This document shows positions 27,690-35,963 of a stretch of DNA of 60,525 bases, piece by piece. The stretch is taken from assembly GCF_000224515.1 (NCBI RefSeq), contig NZ_AGAF01000043.1, positions 1-60,525 of the forward strand, given 5' to 3'. Under the pieces are notes generated by a model. That model searched no databases. It worked only from the letters and a program-made list of their open reading frames with translations, and was not told where the DNA came from. Origin of the DNA: Desulfosporosinus sp. OT (lineage in GTDB: Bacteria; Bacillota; Desulfitobacteriia; Desulfitobacteriales; Desulfitobacteriaceae). Position 1 is the first letter of the stretch, and the number at the start of each line of letters is the position of its first letter. Made by a program: the position numbers and the translations under genes.

Positions 27690-28973
27690 TTAGACCAGTT
27701 TCTTAGCAAAAATTTTGCCCATTCCCGACTCTTCAACTTTGCTGTGAATAGCATCAGCATCCGTGCTGTATAAGCCCTTGTCTTGCATCCGTTTAAAGTA
27801 AACTGAACCTGAGAAAGTATATTTCTTGCCAAGTCCTTCGGGAGTCTTAACTTGCTCCTTGACATGGGCAATGGCATCGCCTATCGCCAAACTCTCAGGA
27901 ACTATAACTAACTCCAGGCCTGCAACGTAACGTACGGCGTTGGTCCCAGCCAAGCCTCCCGTGACAACGGCTTCGGTATGGCCCACGAGTGGACCAGCCT
28001 TTTCTCCAGCGCAGAACAGATTGTCCACTCCGTCGACATGTAAGGCATTATCACGAGGAGACATTGCCATATAACGGACAGAGTTACCCAAGTCCCCGGC
28101 ATAAGGATCCTCGTACCGAGCGTTTTCAAAACCAGGAATCTGGCGTAACATATCCAATGGATAATAGGCGGCCATTAACTTGGCGTGATCGGTATCCAAA
28201 AGAATGATGTTATCTGCAAACTCCTGCAAAGCGTACTGTTGGCAAGCCTTCTTGCCTAAACTTTCCGAACTCTTACGGAGATGTTCAGGAATTGGAACTA
28301 CACAAACGCCCGTGCTGTTGAGAGTATTCCTAACGTCTTCACTTAACGACTCTTTCAAGAGTTTGCAGGAACCACTCATCGCACCCACTTGACCATCGGG
28401 CTTCTTACCGACGTATTCTTCGACACCGGCTTTAGCTGCTAAACTGACACGTCCGCCATAACTGTGACAACGGATAACACACATTCCACAGCCATTGCCA
28501 TATTTGTTGCAATTTGCATAAGGCCCGGCGCTTCCGGTCGTATCCAGAAAGACGTCCCCACCAATTTTTTCACCGGAATCCAGAATCACTTCCACAATTT
28601 TTTTGCCATCCATTACAACGTCTTTGACACGGCTCTTCATTCTCAACTGAACGCCTTTTGCCTCCAACATTTTCTTGATAGCAGGTTCGATCTTCGCCAC
28701 ACTATAGAGAGTCGCGTGATTGTGCCCCGGAAAATTGATATTCTTGTGAGTTGCCACTTCGTCCACAACATGGAATATATCTCCCAAACCCATAGCAATG
28801 GCCTCTTCCGTAGCGGTCCAGCGTCCGTTGTTGCGCATAATTCCACCGACAAGACCCGTTCCGAGCAGCATGTCCGTTCTTTCTAGGACAACCACCTCTG
28901 CGCCGGCTTGGACAGCAGCCACCGCTGCACCGGTACCGGCCCACCCTCCACCAACTATTACTACTTTGGCCAT
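27690..28973 (-). CDS. TrmFO/GidA-like flavoprotein with Cys cluster (copy 1)
   Basis: The 427-aa protein opens with an FAD Rossmann motif VVIVGGGWAGTGAAVAAVQAG and ends with a TrmFO/GidA-like segment NLFCAGEKAGPLVGHTEAVV. Near residue 157 there is a four-Cys cluster, CNKYGNGCGMCVIRC (spacing 6-2-3), which could hold an iron-sulfur cluster or a redox disulfide. It is unlikely to be a tRNA enzyme given its operon. It may oxidise or reduce an imine/enamine intermediate (inference). A hairpin separates it from the upstream PLP gene. Copy 2 is 45298-46587. Confidence 0.8.
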   Translation of the reverse strand: MAKVVIVGGGWAGTGAAVAAVQAGAEVVVLERTDMLLGTGLVGGIMRNNGRWTATEEAIAMGLGDIFHVVDEVATHKNINFPGHNHATLYSVAKIEPAIKKMLEAKGVQLRMKSRVKDVVMDGKKIVEVILDSGEKIGGDVFLDTTGSAGPYANCNKYGNGCGMCVIRCHSYGGRVSLAAKAGVEEYVGKKPDGQVGAMSGSCKLLKESLSEDVRNTLNSTGVCVVPIPEHLRKSSESLGKKACQQYALQEFADNIILLDTDHAKLMAAYYPLDMLRQIPGFENARYEDPYAGDLGNSVRYMAMSPRDNALHVDGVDNLFCAGEKAGPLVGHTEAVVTGGLAGTNAVRYVAGLELVIVPESLAIGDAIAHVKEQVKTPEGLGKKYTFSGSVYFKRMQDKGLYSTDADAIHSKVEESGMGKIFAKKLV

Positions 28974-29004
28974 TTTTCTGCCTCCTAAAAATCAATTAAA
29001 ACAA

Positions 29005-29043
29005 TGGCAGCATCGTTCGGCGAAAGCCAAGCCAATGCTGCCA
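29005..29043 (-). promoter_or_regulatory. Intercistronic hairpin, operon 1
   Basis: TGGCAGCAT pairs with ATGCTGCCA; on the minus strand it is followed by TTGTTTTAATTG. It sits between the PLP gene and the flavoprotein gene, where operon 2 has an unrelated hairpin, suggesting partial termination or mRNA processing at this point. Confidence 0.6.
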
Positions 29044-29141
29044 GAACTTTAGTTGTCAAATCAATAACATTGAGCTAGTTGACCTATCCTGATTTTGTTG
29101 AGCACTAGGCATACAGTTTTTCCCGTTGTTTCTGAGGAAGT

Positions 29142-30605
29142 TTACAGAATGCCAGCATATTTACAGGTGATTTCAATCAAACGAACAAGAGCTTGTACAC
29201 CCCAACGTGTTGGGAATTCCAGCAGGTTCCCATCCTCGTCGGTGGTTCCCAGGTCAGGGGAAATATAAATATTGCCATCATAAGCAACTGTCGGTACAAC
29301 TCCCATGGGCCCCATACCTGTTTGAAATATATTAGTCCCTGAATACATGTCCTCAATGGAGAAGATAGGAATCCCCATTTTGCCATTCTTCCAGGTACCT
29401 TCATAGTTAACTTCAACCGCACGAGAATTGTAGGATTTGTTAATGATAATTCCATCTTGGAGTTGAGCCGGGAGTTTAGCAAATTCTTCTCTGATGATTT
29501 TTTCAAGCGCATCGACAGCATTAGTGTAAACTCCCGGATTGTCACGGAGAACTTTGAGAGTTTGAATTTGAGTTAGCAGGGCTTCTTTACCTGGATCAAA
29601 GCCGACAAAAGCAGCTTTTCCGTAAGAGGCGGTAGTTCCGTATCGGTCACCATGCATTCCCATGGAACGGCGGACAGCAACCATGTATTCTTCTTTGCCG
29701 ATAATTAATCCACTCGTAGCAGCCGCCGATGCTTTGTCCATACTATAGATGATCACGTCGGCACCAGTTTTTCTGGGATCTGAACCAATAAACGGAACGC
29801 CCCAAGCATTGTCCTGCACATAAGGAATTCCATACTTCTTGGCAATCCTAGCATATTCCTTTTGCAGAAGCGGCGCACCATCACTATCTTTCTCAGCGTA
29901 ACCATAACCAGGAGTCTCATAGGAAAGAGAGGTTATCCCTGTCAACATTTGTTTATGAATGTCAGCATGATATTCAACAGCTTGGGCAGTGGACTTAGCA
30001 CAAACCTCAGTTAACAGAACTGAGGGATGATATTTAATGCCGTGGACATCATACTTGGCACCTTCCAGACGAACAACCACAGTGTCAGTATTGTTTTGCC
30101 GTTTGCCGAAAAATCCCAATTCACCAGGAGTGGTCCCACGGTCAGCAATCAGATCTTTATAACGAGCCGGGAAAGGACGTCCATAACCCCCCTGGTGATG
30201 CCAGTGTTTCTCGTAAGGAGCAATATAACGGGCGCGATAAGTATCGCCGACACCAGCGATTGACGGCGTAAACAAACTACCGAAAACTGCCCACAACCCT
30301 GCTTCACAAGTGCTTGTGGAGGCAACATCATACTCATCACCATAATAATCCTTAACAAGCTCTCTTATTTCATCAACCAATTTAGCCAGCGGCACGACTT
30401 CTTTCATACCTTTTTCGCTAGCTTCTGCAATATCACGACGGAGAGGAGCCGGGCAGCCTGAAACACCACCGGTTAAACCAAACTTCCCACGAACTTCGGG
30501 GGGAATGCCAATTTCATCAGCAGCTTTTTTAGCCTCGGCGTAGATGTTGGGTATATTGGCCTGGAGTTGTTTATACATTTGAAATTTGTATTTAGGTGTT
30601 GTCAT
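29142..30605 (-). CDS. Fold-type I PLP-dependent enzyme (copy 1)
   Basis: The 487-aa protein has fold-type I hallmarks: DVASTSTCEAGLWAVFGSLF (cofactor phosphate region, about residue 90), PYVQDNAWGVPFIGSD with the Asp that contacts the PLP nitrogen, and DVIIYSMDKASAAATSGLIIG with the probable Schiff-base Lys. I choose ATG 30605, after AAGGAGG, which also matches the length of copy 2. It may be an aminotransferase, lyase or desulfurase-like enzyme; the neighbouring RidA gene suggests that it releases an enamine/imine. Copy 2: 46728-48191. Confidence 0.82.
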   Translation of the reverse strand: MTTPKYKFQMYKQLQANIPNIYAEAKKAADEIGIPPEVRGKFGLTGGVSGCPAPLRRDIAEASEKGMKEVVPLAKLVDEIRELVKDYYGDEYDVASTSTCEAGLWAVFGSLFTPSIAGVGDTYRARYIAPYEKHWHHQGGYGRPFPARYKDLIADRGTTPGELGFFGKRQNNTDTVVVRLEGAKYDVHGIKYHPSVLLTEVCAKSTAQAVEYHADIHKQMLTGITSLSYETPGYGYAEKDSDGAPLLQKEYARIAKKYGIPYVQDNAWGVPFIGSDPRKTGADVIIYSMDKASAAATSGLIIGKEEYMVAVRRSMGMHGDRYGTTASYGKAAFVGFDPGKEALLTQIQTLKVLRDNPGVYTNAVDALEKIIREEFAKLPAQLQDGIIINKSYNSRAVEVNYEGTWKNGKMGIPIFSIEDMYSGTNIFQTGMGPMGVVPTVAYDGNIYISPDLGTTDEDGNLLEFPTRWGVQALVRLIEITCKYAGIL

Positions 30606-30687
30606 TGTTCGACCTCCTTGAAATTTGTCTAGTTTGTTGAAAAACATTAATGCTGATTTATACCCTTACTCTTGGTTCTTTATAGGA

Positions 30688-31143
30688 TCATTTCAATTTG
30701 ACAATAATCTCAACTTCGACAGGCGCATCCAATGGCAATTCACTCACCCCAACCGCTGATCGGGAGTGACTTCCAGCATCACCAAAAACTTGTCCAAACA
30801 ATTCCGATGCTCCGTTGACCACCTTAGGTTGAGCCGAAAATCCAGCGGCACTATTGACAAAACCAGTTACTTTAACAATCTTTTCGATGTTATCAAGACT
30901 GCCTGCAATCCCTTTTACCGCGCTCAGACAATTAATCGCGCAGATCTTGGCGGCTTCATAACCATCTGTTTCACTGACTTGGCCACCGACTTTTCCTTTA
31001 TACTTTAATTCGCCATTGACAAAAGGAATTTGCCCAGAAGTGTAGATATATTTCTCGACCTGGACAGCGGGTACATAAGCTGCCACCGGCTTAGGGGTCG
31101 CGGGTAAATCAATACCCAATTCTTTAAGTTTTGCCTCAAACAT
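30688..31143 (-). CDS. RidA family enamine/imine deaminase (copy 1)
   Basis: The 151-aa protein is a YjgF/RidA member: KYIYTSGQIPFVNGELKYKG near residue 32, CAINCLSAVKGIAGSLDNI and the C-terminal HSRSAVGVSELPLDAPVEVE, which carries the conserved substrate-binding Arg. RidA proteins hydrolyse reactive enamines/imines from PLP enzymes to ketoacids plus ammonia. The ATG 31143 has GGAGG at proper distance; an upstream in-frame ATG (31158) does not. It lies between the 141-aa gene and the PLP enzyme gene. Confidence 0.92.
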   Translation of the reverse strand: MFEAKLKELGIDLPATPKPVAAYVPAVQVEKYIYTSGQIPFVNGELKYKGKVGGQVSETDGYEAAKICAINCLSAVKGIAGSLDNIEKIVKVTGFVNSAAGFSAQPKVVNGASELFGQVFGDAGSHSRSAVGVSELPLDAPVEVEIIVKLK

Positions 31144-31164
31144 TTTGACCACCTCCATATTTCA

Positions 31165-31590
31165 TTACTCACCCGTAATCTCAGATTCAAGTTTTAAGTT
31201 TTTTTCTACTCCATCCGACCTAGTATCAGAAGCGAGAACTATGTTTAGATGGTTTGGTAAATGAGTCTCATCAAACCCTACGACTCGTCCTAAAACTTTA
31301 TCCTGGCAGGTAAGCGTATCACCAACAGTCATGACTCCTCCAGCAGTAATTTCGATAAAACCGATATAGGCAATTTTATCGACTTTACTGCCGGGTCCGG
31401 CATTTTCCTGATCCGTTACGATTAATTCATGCACTTCATCTTTCAAGACTGCCCTTGAAATCGTCGGAATCAACTCTAGTCCGCGCTGTTCCAACTTACC
31501 CCTGAGGATAACTACTAACTTACCTTTGATCACCCTTTTAGCGGCATATGGGTTCTCACGAAAAAAACCCGCTTGATAGGGATCTACCAT
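31165..31590 (-). CDS. Operon-leading protein of unknown function (copy 1, 141 aa)
   Basis: The protein begins MVDPYQAGFFRENPYAAKRV and contains KLVVILRGKLEQRGLELIPT and LVVGFDETHLPNHLNI-like segments (here VVGFDETHLPNHLNIVLAS). It has the same length as copy 2 (48741-49166) and always precedes RidA. It appears small, soluble and beta-rich. Family and function not recognised. The start follows GAGGAGG. A degenerate operator lies about 40 bases upstream. Confidence 0.75.
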   Translation of the reverse strand: MVDPYQAGFFRENPYAAKRVIKGKLVVILRGKLEQRGLELIPTISRAVLKDEVHELIVTDQENAGPGSKVDKIAYIGFIEITAGGVMTVGDTLTCQDKVLGRVVGFDETHLPNHLNIVLASDTRSDGVEKNLKLESEITGE

Positions 31591-31631
31591 ATGTGCTTCC
31601 TATACCTCCTCACATTCAGTTTCAATATTTA

Positions 31632-31665
31632 CTCATCTATGGCGAGCTTAGCCGAGATTAGTATA
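31632..31665 (-). promoter_or_regulatory. Putative promoter/operator of operon 1
   Basis: CTCATCTATGGCGAG (31632-31646) matches the operator CTCATC-N3-GATGAG in ten of twelve specified bases. On the minus strand a TATACT (31665-31660) lies 13 bases upstream of it, almost the geometry (14) seen at the other copies. A clear -35 was not found. Confidence 0.55.
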
Positions 31666-31690
31666 TCCTTCATTTAAATTTCAATACCTT

Positions 31691-32050
31691 CGTTATCATC
31701 TTCCACCGCACCTTTACTATTTATCCAAAACACTATTTTAAGAGAGTTTGTTTCTCATTTTTCTCAAGATATAAGTGGAAATAATAACTCTAAAAGTTAA
31801 AGAGAATAGCCTCATCGGCCATCCTCGACAAAGGAATTATGCATTTTAAAGGTTTGAGGAAACTATTTTATTCCCTGCTCCACTCCTTAATGAATTAACT
31901 CTTGTTTCATAGGGTACTGTACCCTTATTTTATTGTTCAAATGTCAGTGTGTTATTAGGAATCATTTAGGAAATATTCGATATTTATCGACATTTTATAC
32001 AACTCAGTTTATACTTAATTAGGCTTGAGAATATTTAGACGGGAGTTAGA
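31691..32050. other. Intergenic between divergent operon 1 and MFS gene
   Basis: No open frame with a ribosome site. AT-rich; probably carries the promoter of the MFS gene on the plus strand. Confidence 0.4.
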
Positions 32051-33484
32051 GTGTACATGCTTAATTTAAATAATTCACCCTACCGAAAGTGGTTCATTCT
32101 TGTTTCTGTTTCGCTAGGCATGCTCATGTGTTCTTTGGATGCAACAATCGTAAATATTAGCCTTCCTCAGATCACCCAATATTTCCACACCTCCATGGCT
32201 AACGTTGAATGGATAGTAATGATTTATCTTCTATTTATTAGCAGCTCACTGTTAACTTTTGGTAGACTTGGAGATATGTATGGCCATAAACCGCTCTATC
32301 TGATAGGATTTGCTATTTTTACTATTGCTTCAGCCTTAAATGGAATGTCCTATTCGATTCATTACCTAATTACGTTCCGAGCCCTGCAAGCCATTGGCGG
32401 AGGGATGCTGATGGCTGTCTCCCAGGCTATAATCGCAGCGACCTTTGATGTATCCCAACGTGGCAGGGCGATTGGGATGAATGCAGTCATCGTTTCTTTA
32501 GGCTTGGCTATGGGTCCCACCATCGGGGGAATCTTAGTGAGCAAATTCGGTTGGCAGGCCATATTCCTGGTTAATATCCCGGTAGGAATCATTGGCACAC
32601 TGGCGGTTGCCTTGATCGTCCCCTATAAAAAGGGTACACCTCAGAAATTTGATTATCTCGGTGCCCTATCTTCGTTTATCTTCTTATCAACTTTTCTTCT
32701 CGGCCTTAGTTATGGTCAAGACTGGGGATGGGACTCCCTGTCTATTCTTGCCCTTTTCAGTGCATCAATTATCACTTTCTTAGTTTTTATCTTGGTCGAA
32801 AAAAATCACAGTTATCCGATGATTCAGCTAGTCTTGTTTAAAAACCGCCTGTTCTCGGCGGCTAACTTTGCTGCCATGTTGAATTATTTTACCCAATATA
32901 TCATTATTTTTTTAATGCCTTTCTATCTTCTCAACTTGGTGCATATGAAGGCAAGTGATGCCGGACTACTCATGGGGGTTTTTCCTCTTACGGCGGCCAT
33001 CGTAGCCCCATTTAGCGGTACCATTTCTGATCGCATTGGCTCCCGCTTCCTGACTTCATTGGGCATGGGATCAATTGGTTTAGCCATATTCATGTTAAGT
33101 ACCACCAATGTCTTAAGCAATACGCCTTTGATCGTAGTATGTTTGGCTTTAGTAGGTGTCGGTACAGGGCTATTCGTGTCTCCAAACAACGCTGCCATTA
33201 TGGCCAGTGTACCCAAAAGCATGCAAGGCATAGGCTCTGGAATGATCGCGACAATGCGTACCATTGGACAAGTGATGGGTGTTGCCGTTAGCGGAGCAGT
33301 TTTCAGCAACCGTCAGGCTGTTTATATGACTGTCCTGAAAATAGAGAATCTAAGTATTAGCCAGATAAACAATCAAAGTTTTATTTGGGCAATCCGGGAT
33401 ACCTATTTAGTCGCCGGGACAATTGCTTTACTGGGTGTCATTGTATGTTTAGTCCGGAGCAATAACTCACCCGTCCTAAAATAA
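32051..33484 (+). CDS. MFS multidrug-type exporter (DHA2, 14 TM)
   Basis: The 477-aa protein has about 14 membrane segments and DHA2-family signatures: CSLDATIVNISLPQI near residue 22, LTFGRLGDMYGHKPLYLIG (motif A) near 67 and GPTIGGILVSKFGWQAIFLVNIPVG (motif C region) in the fifth to sixth segments. Proton-driven drug or metabolite export is usual for the family. Start is GTG 32051 or ATG 32057; GGGAG lies upstream. It is divergent from operon 1, so it may export a substrate analogue or by-product (inference). The element at 33594 follows. Confidence 0.9.
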   Translation: MYMLNLNNSPYRKWFILVSVSLGMLMCSLDATIVNISLPQITQYFHTSMANVEWIVMIYLLFISSSLLTFGRLGDMYGHKPLYLIGFAIFTIASALNGMSYSIHYLITFRALQAIGGGMLMAVSQAIIAATFDVSQRGRAIGMNAVIVSLGLAMGPTIGGILVSKFGWQAIFLVNIPVGIIGTLAVALIVPYKKGTPQKFDYLGALSSFIFLSTFLLGLSYGQDWGWDSLSILALFSASIITFLVFILVEKNHSYPMIQLVLFKNRLFSAANFAAMLNYFTQYIIIFLMPFYLLNLVHMKASDAGLLMGVFPLTAAIVAPFSGTISDRIGSRFLTSLGMGSIGLAIFMLSTTNVLSNTPLIVVCLALVGVGTGLFVSPNNAAIMASVPKSMQGIGSGMIATMRTIGQVMGVAVSGAVFSNRQAVYMTVLKIENLSISQINNQSFIWAIRDTYLVAGTIALLGVIVCLVRSNNSPVLK

Positions 33485-33593
33485 CTGTTTTTATTGTTCA
33501 ACTTACAAGAAGTTAGTTTTCCCGTTTCTAATATGTCTAGGGTAAGATCTCCCCTAATCAAAGTTCTACTAGGGTTCTATGATGCAAATAACA

Positions 33594-33750
33594 AAACGGG
33601 GCTGTTGCAAAACAGGCGCACAAAAAAATAGTACATAAAAAATGCGCCTTGAAATGGCCTATTAAGCCTAATCCAGACGCATTTTCCTGTTTACGGGGCT
33701 ACTGATCTGTGCATTTGCTCTTGCAAATTCATTTTGCGACAGCCTCGTTT
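33594..33750. mobile_element. MITE-like element with 19-bp terminal inverted repeats
   Basis: AAACGGGGCTGTTGCAAAA at 33594-33612 and the complement of AAACGAGGCTGTCGCAAAA at 33732-33750 differ at two positions and bound about 157 bases without a gene. The GGGGCTGT-GCAAAA end resembles termini of known insertion-sequence families (IS1182-like). It lies between the convergent MFS and pyruvate-carboxylase genes and may also act as a terminator. Confidence 0.65.
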
Positions 33751-33759
33751 ATCTTTCCC

Positions 33760-35622
33760 TCATTTCTCGATAACGAACAAAGGTTGACCATATTCGACAG
33801 GTTGTCCATCTTTCACCATAATCTTGACAATCTTGCCTGCCGCGTCCGCCTCAATCTCATTCATCAGTTTCATAGCTTCGATAATGCAAACCGGTTGACC
33901 AACTTTGACCTGCAGCCCCAGTTTGACATAAGGAGCTGCATCAGATGAAGGCGCTTGATAAAATGTTCCTACCATAGGGGATGTAATCGTTTCTGTGACC
34001 CCTAAAACGACAGATTCTGGCGCGTTAGCCGGACCTACCTCCATACCGATTGCTTTTTGAGGCACTGGTGGAGGAGCCATGACCGGAATACCAGCAGCTC
34101 CACTAGATCCTTTGCTAATCGATACCTTTAGCCCTTCTTTTTCAAAGTTTAATTCGCTGATTTCAGTTTCATTCACACTCTTAATCAGTTCTTTTATATC
34201 ATCTAAATTAAGTTTAGAATCTTCCTTAGTCAATAACTGAGGCTGAATTTTTGGGGTTTCAGGCAATTCCTCTTTAAGACTAACGCCCATTTTTCGTTCC
34301 TCAAAAAACTTCTTAGCAATTTGGGGAAATAAGGCATAACTGATAACATCTTCTGGAGAACAAGCAAATCCTGCGCTTTCTCGTTCTGCCTTAGCCAGTC
34401 CGGGTTCTAGTACATCAGCCGGTCGAACAGTCAGCGGTTCTTCATCTCCAATGATTTTCTTTTGAATTTCAGGATCGATAGGTGCTGGAGAACGACCATA
34501 TAAACCGCGCACATAGGCCTTGACTTCCGCAGGAACTAGTTTATATCTGGCACCGCTCAGAACGTTTAATACGGCTTGAGTTCCGACAATCTGACTAGTA
34601 GGGGTGACCAGTGGTGGATAACCCAATTCCGCCCGGACCTTCGGAACCTCCTCTAACACATCATAAATGCGATCCATTGCCTTCTGTTCTTCCAGTTGAG
34701 TTATAAAATTAGTGATCATACCCCCGGGAACCTGATGTTCAAACACTTTCATATCCGAGATACGAGTTATACCTCGGTCAAAACCACGTTTTTTTCTGTG
34801 TGTTTCAAAATACTCTGCAATTTGAAACAACTGATGTAGATTCAGGCCCGTATCATACTCTGTTCCCTCGAACGCCCGAACAACGGTTTCAACCGGAGGT
34901 TGACTTGCTCCAAAAGCTAACGGAACACTCGCACTGTCGATCACATCTACCCCTGCTTCTGCTGCCTTCAAATACGTCCCAACTGCCATTCCGCCAATAT
35001 AATGGCTATGCAAATGGATCATAATTCCTAACTCTTTTTTCAACAACTTGACCATTTCAAAGGCTTTAAACGGAGTGAGCAAACCAGCCATATCCTTGAT
35101 GCATATGGAATCAGCACCAAGCTCTGCCAGTGCTGTGGCTGTTTCTAAGTAGTGTTTCAGCGTATGCACTGGGCTAATCGTATAAACAACAGACGCCTGA
35201 ACATGTGCCCCTGCCTGTTTAGCGGCTTGAATAGGAACAACCATATTCCTAACATCATTTAACGCATCAAAAATACGGATTATATCAATTCCATTTTTCA
35301 CACTCAGCGCTACAAATTCCCTTACAACATCATCCGAGTAGTGTGTGTACCCGACTAAGGACTGGCCTCTTAGTAACATTTGCAGTGGCGTCTTTTTAAC
35401 TCGGCGTTTGATTTGCCGCAACCGTTCCCAAGGATCCTCACCCAAGAAACGCAAACAGACGTCAAAGGTAGCACCTCCCCATACCTCCAGAGAGAAAAAT
35501 CCGACCTCATCCAAATCTGCTAGGATTGGCAGCATATCTTCAGTACGCATCCGAGTGGCCCAAAGGCTCTGATGAGCATCCCTCAAGGTGGTATCCGTAA
35601 TCTTGACTGGTTTCACTGCCAT
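33760..35622 (-). CDS. Pyruvate carboxylase subunit B / oxaloacetate decarboxylase alpha, biotinylated
   Basis: The 620-aa protein has an N-terminal carboxyltransferase TIM barrel (ITDTTLRDAHQSLWATRM at residues about 6-24, then LRGQSLVGYTHY), a central PYC/OADA domain and a C-terminal biotinyl domain with the target EAMKLMNE about 35 residues from the end. It moves CO2 between biotin and pyruvate/oxaloacetate. No biotin carboxylase or membrane decarboxylase subunit is seen nearby. ATG 35622 or GTG 35616 fits GAGAGGGG better than the longer frame from 35691. It lies downstream of the pyruvate:ferredoxin oxidoreductase in the same direction, with a hairpin between. Confidence 0.92.
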   Translation of the reverse strand: MAVKPVKITDTTLRDAHQSLWATRMRTEDMLPILADLDEVGFFSLEVWGGATFDVCLRFLGEDPWERLRQIKRRVKKTPLQMLLRGQSLVGYTHYSDDVVREFVALSVKNGIDIIRIFDALNDVRNMVVPIQAAKQAGAHVQASVVYTISPVHTLKHYLETATALAELGADSICIKDMAGLLTPFKAFEMVKLLKKELGIMIHLHSHYIGGMAVGTYLKAAEAGVDVIDSASVPLAFGASQPPVETVVRAFEGTEYDTGLNLHQLFQIAEYFETHRKKRGFDRGITRISDMKVFEHQVPGGMITNFITQLEEQKAMDRIYDVLEEVPKVRAELGYPPLVTPTSQIVGTQAVLNVLSGARYKLVPAEVKAYVRGLYGRSPAPIDPEIQKKIIGDEEPLTVRPADVLEPGLAKAERESAGFACSPEDVISYALFPQIAKKFFEERKMGVSLKEELPETPKIQPQLLTKEDSKLNLDDIKELIKSVNETEISELNFEKEGLKVSISKGSSGAAGIPVMAPPPVPQKAIGMEVGPANAPESVVLGVTETITSPMVGTFYQAPSSDAAPYVKLGLQVKVGQPVCIIEAMKLMNEIEADAAGKIVKIMVKDGQPVEYGQPLFVIEK

Positions 35623-35815
35623 TACCCCTCTCTGAATTCTCCTCACTTTTGAGAATTCATACAAATAAATCTTGTTCAAATCACATTCCACCTGTGAGAG
35701 ACAATAGTACTCTCCATGAGTACATATTATATATACTTATGCTTCATTTTTCAACAAAATTAACATAAATATACTGTATTTTTAATGTCCGCAACCTCTA
35801 AAACTAGTAGATGCA

Positions 35816-35853
35816 AAAGGAGTCCATCCCTAGCATATCGGATAGACTCCTTT
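35816..35853 (-). terminator. Terminator after pyruvate:ferredoxin oxidoreductase
   Basis: AAAGGAGTC and GACTCCTTT form the stem; the minus-strand continuation is TTGC. It separates the oxidoreductase from the carboxylase gene. Confidence 0.7.
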
Positions 35854-35963
35854 ACTGTGTTACTTTCGTTAGAATCTTACCGACCACAATTTACATCATA
35901 ATCGAGACCAATGCTCCCGAAGTCCTAATTATCCCAATCTGACCTATAACCCTTAGACTCGAG

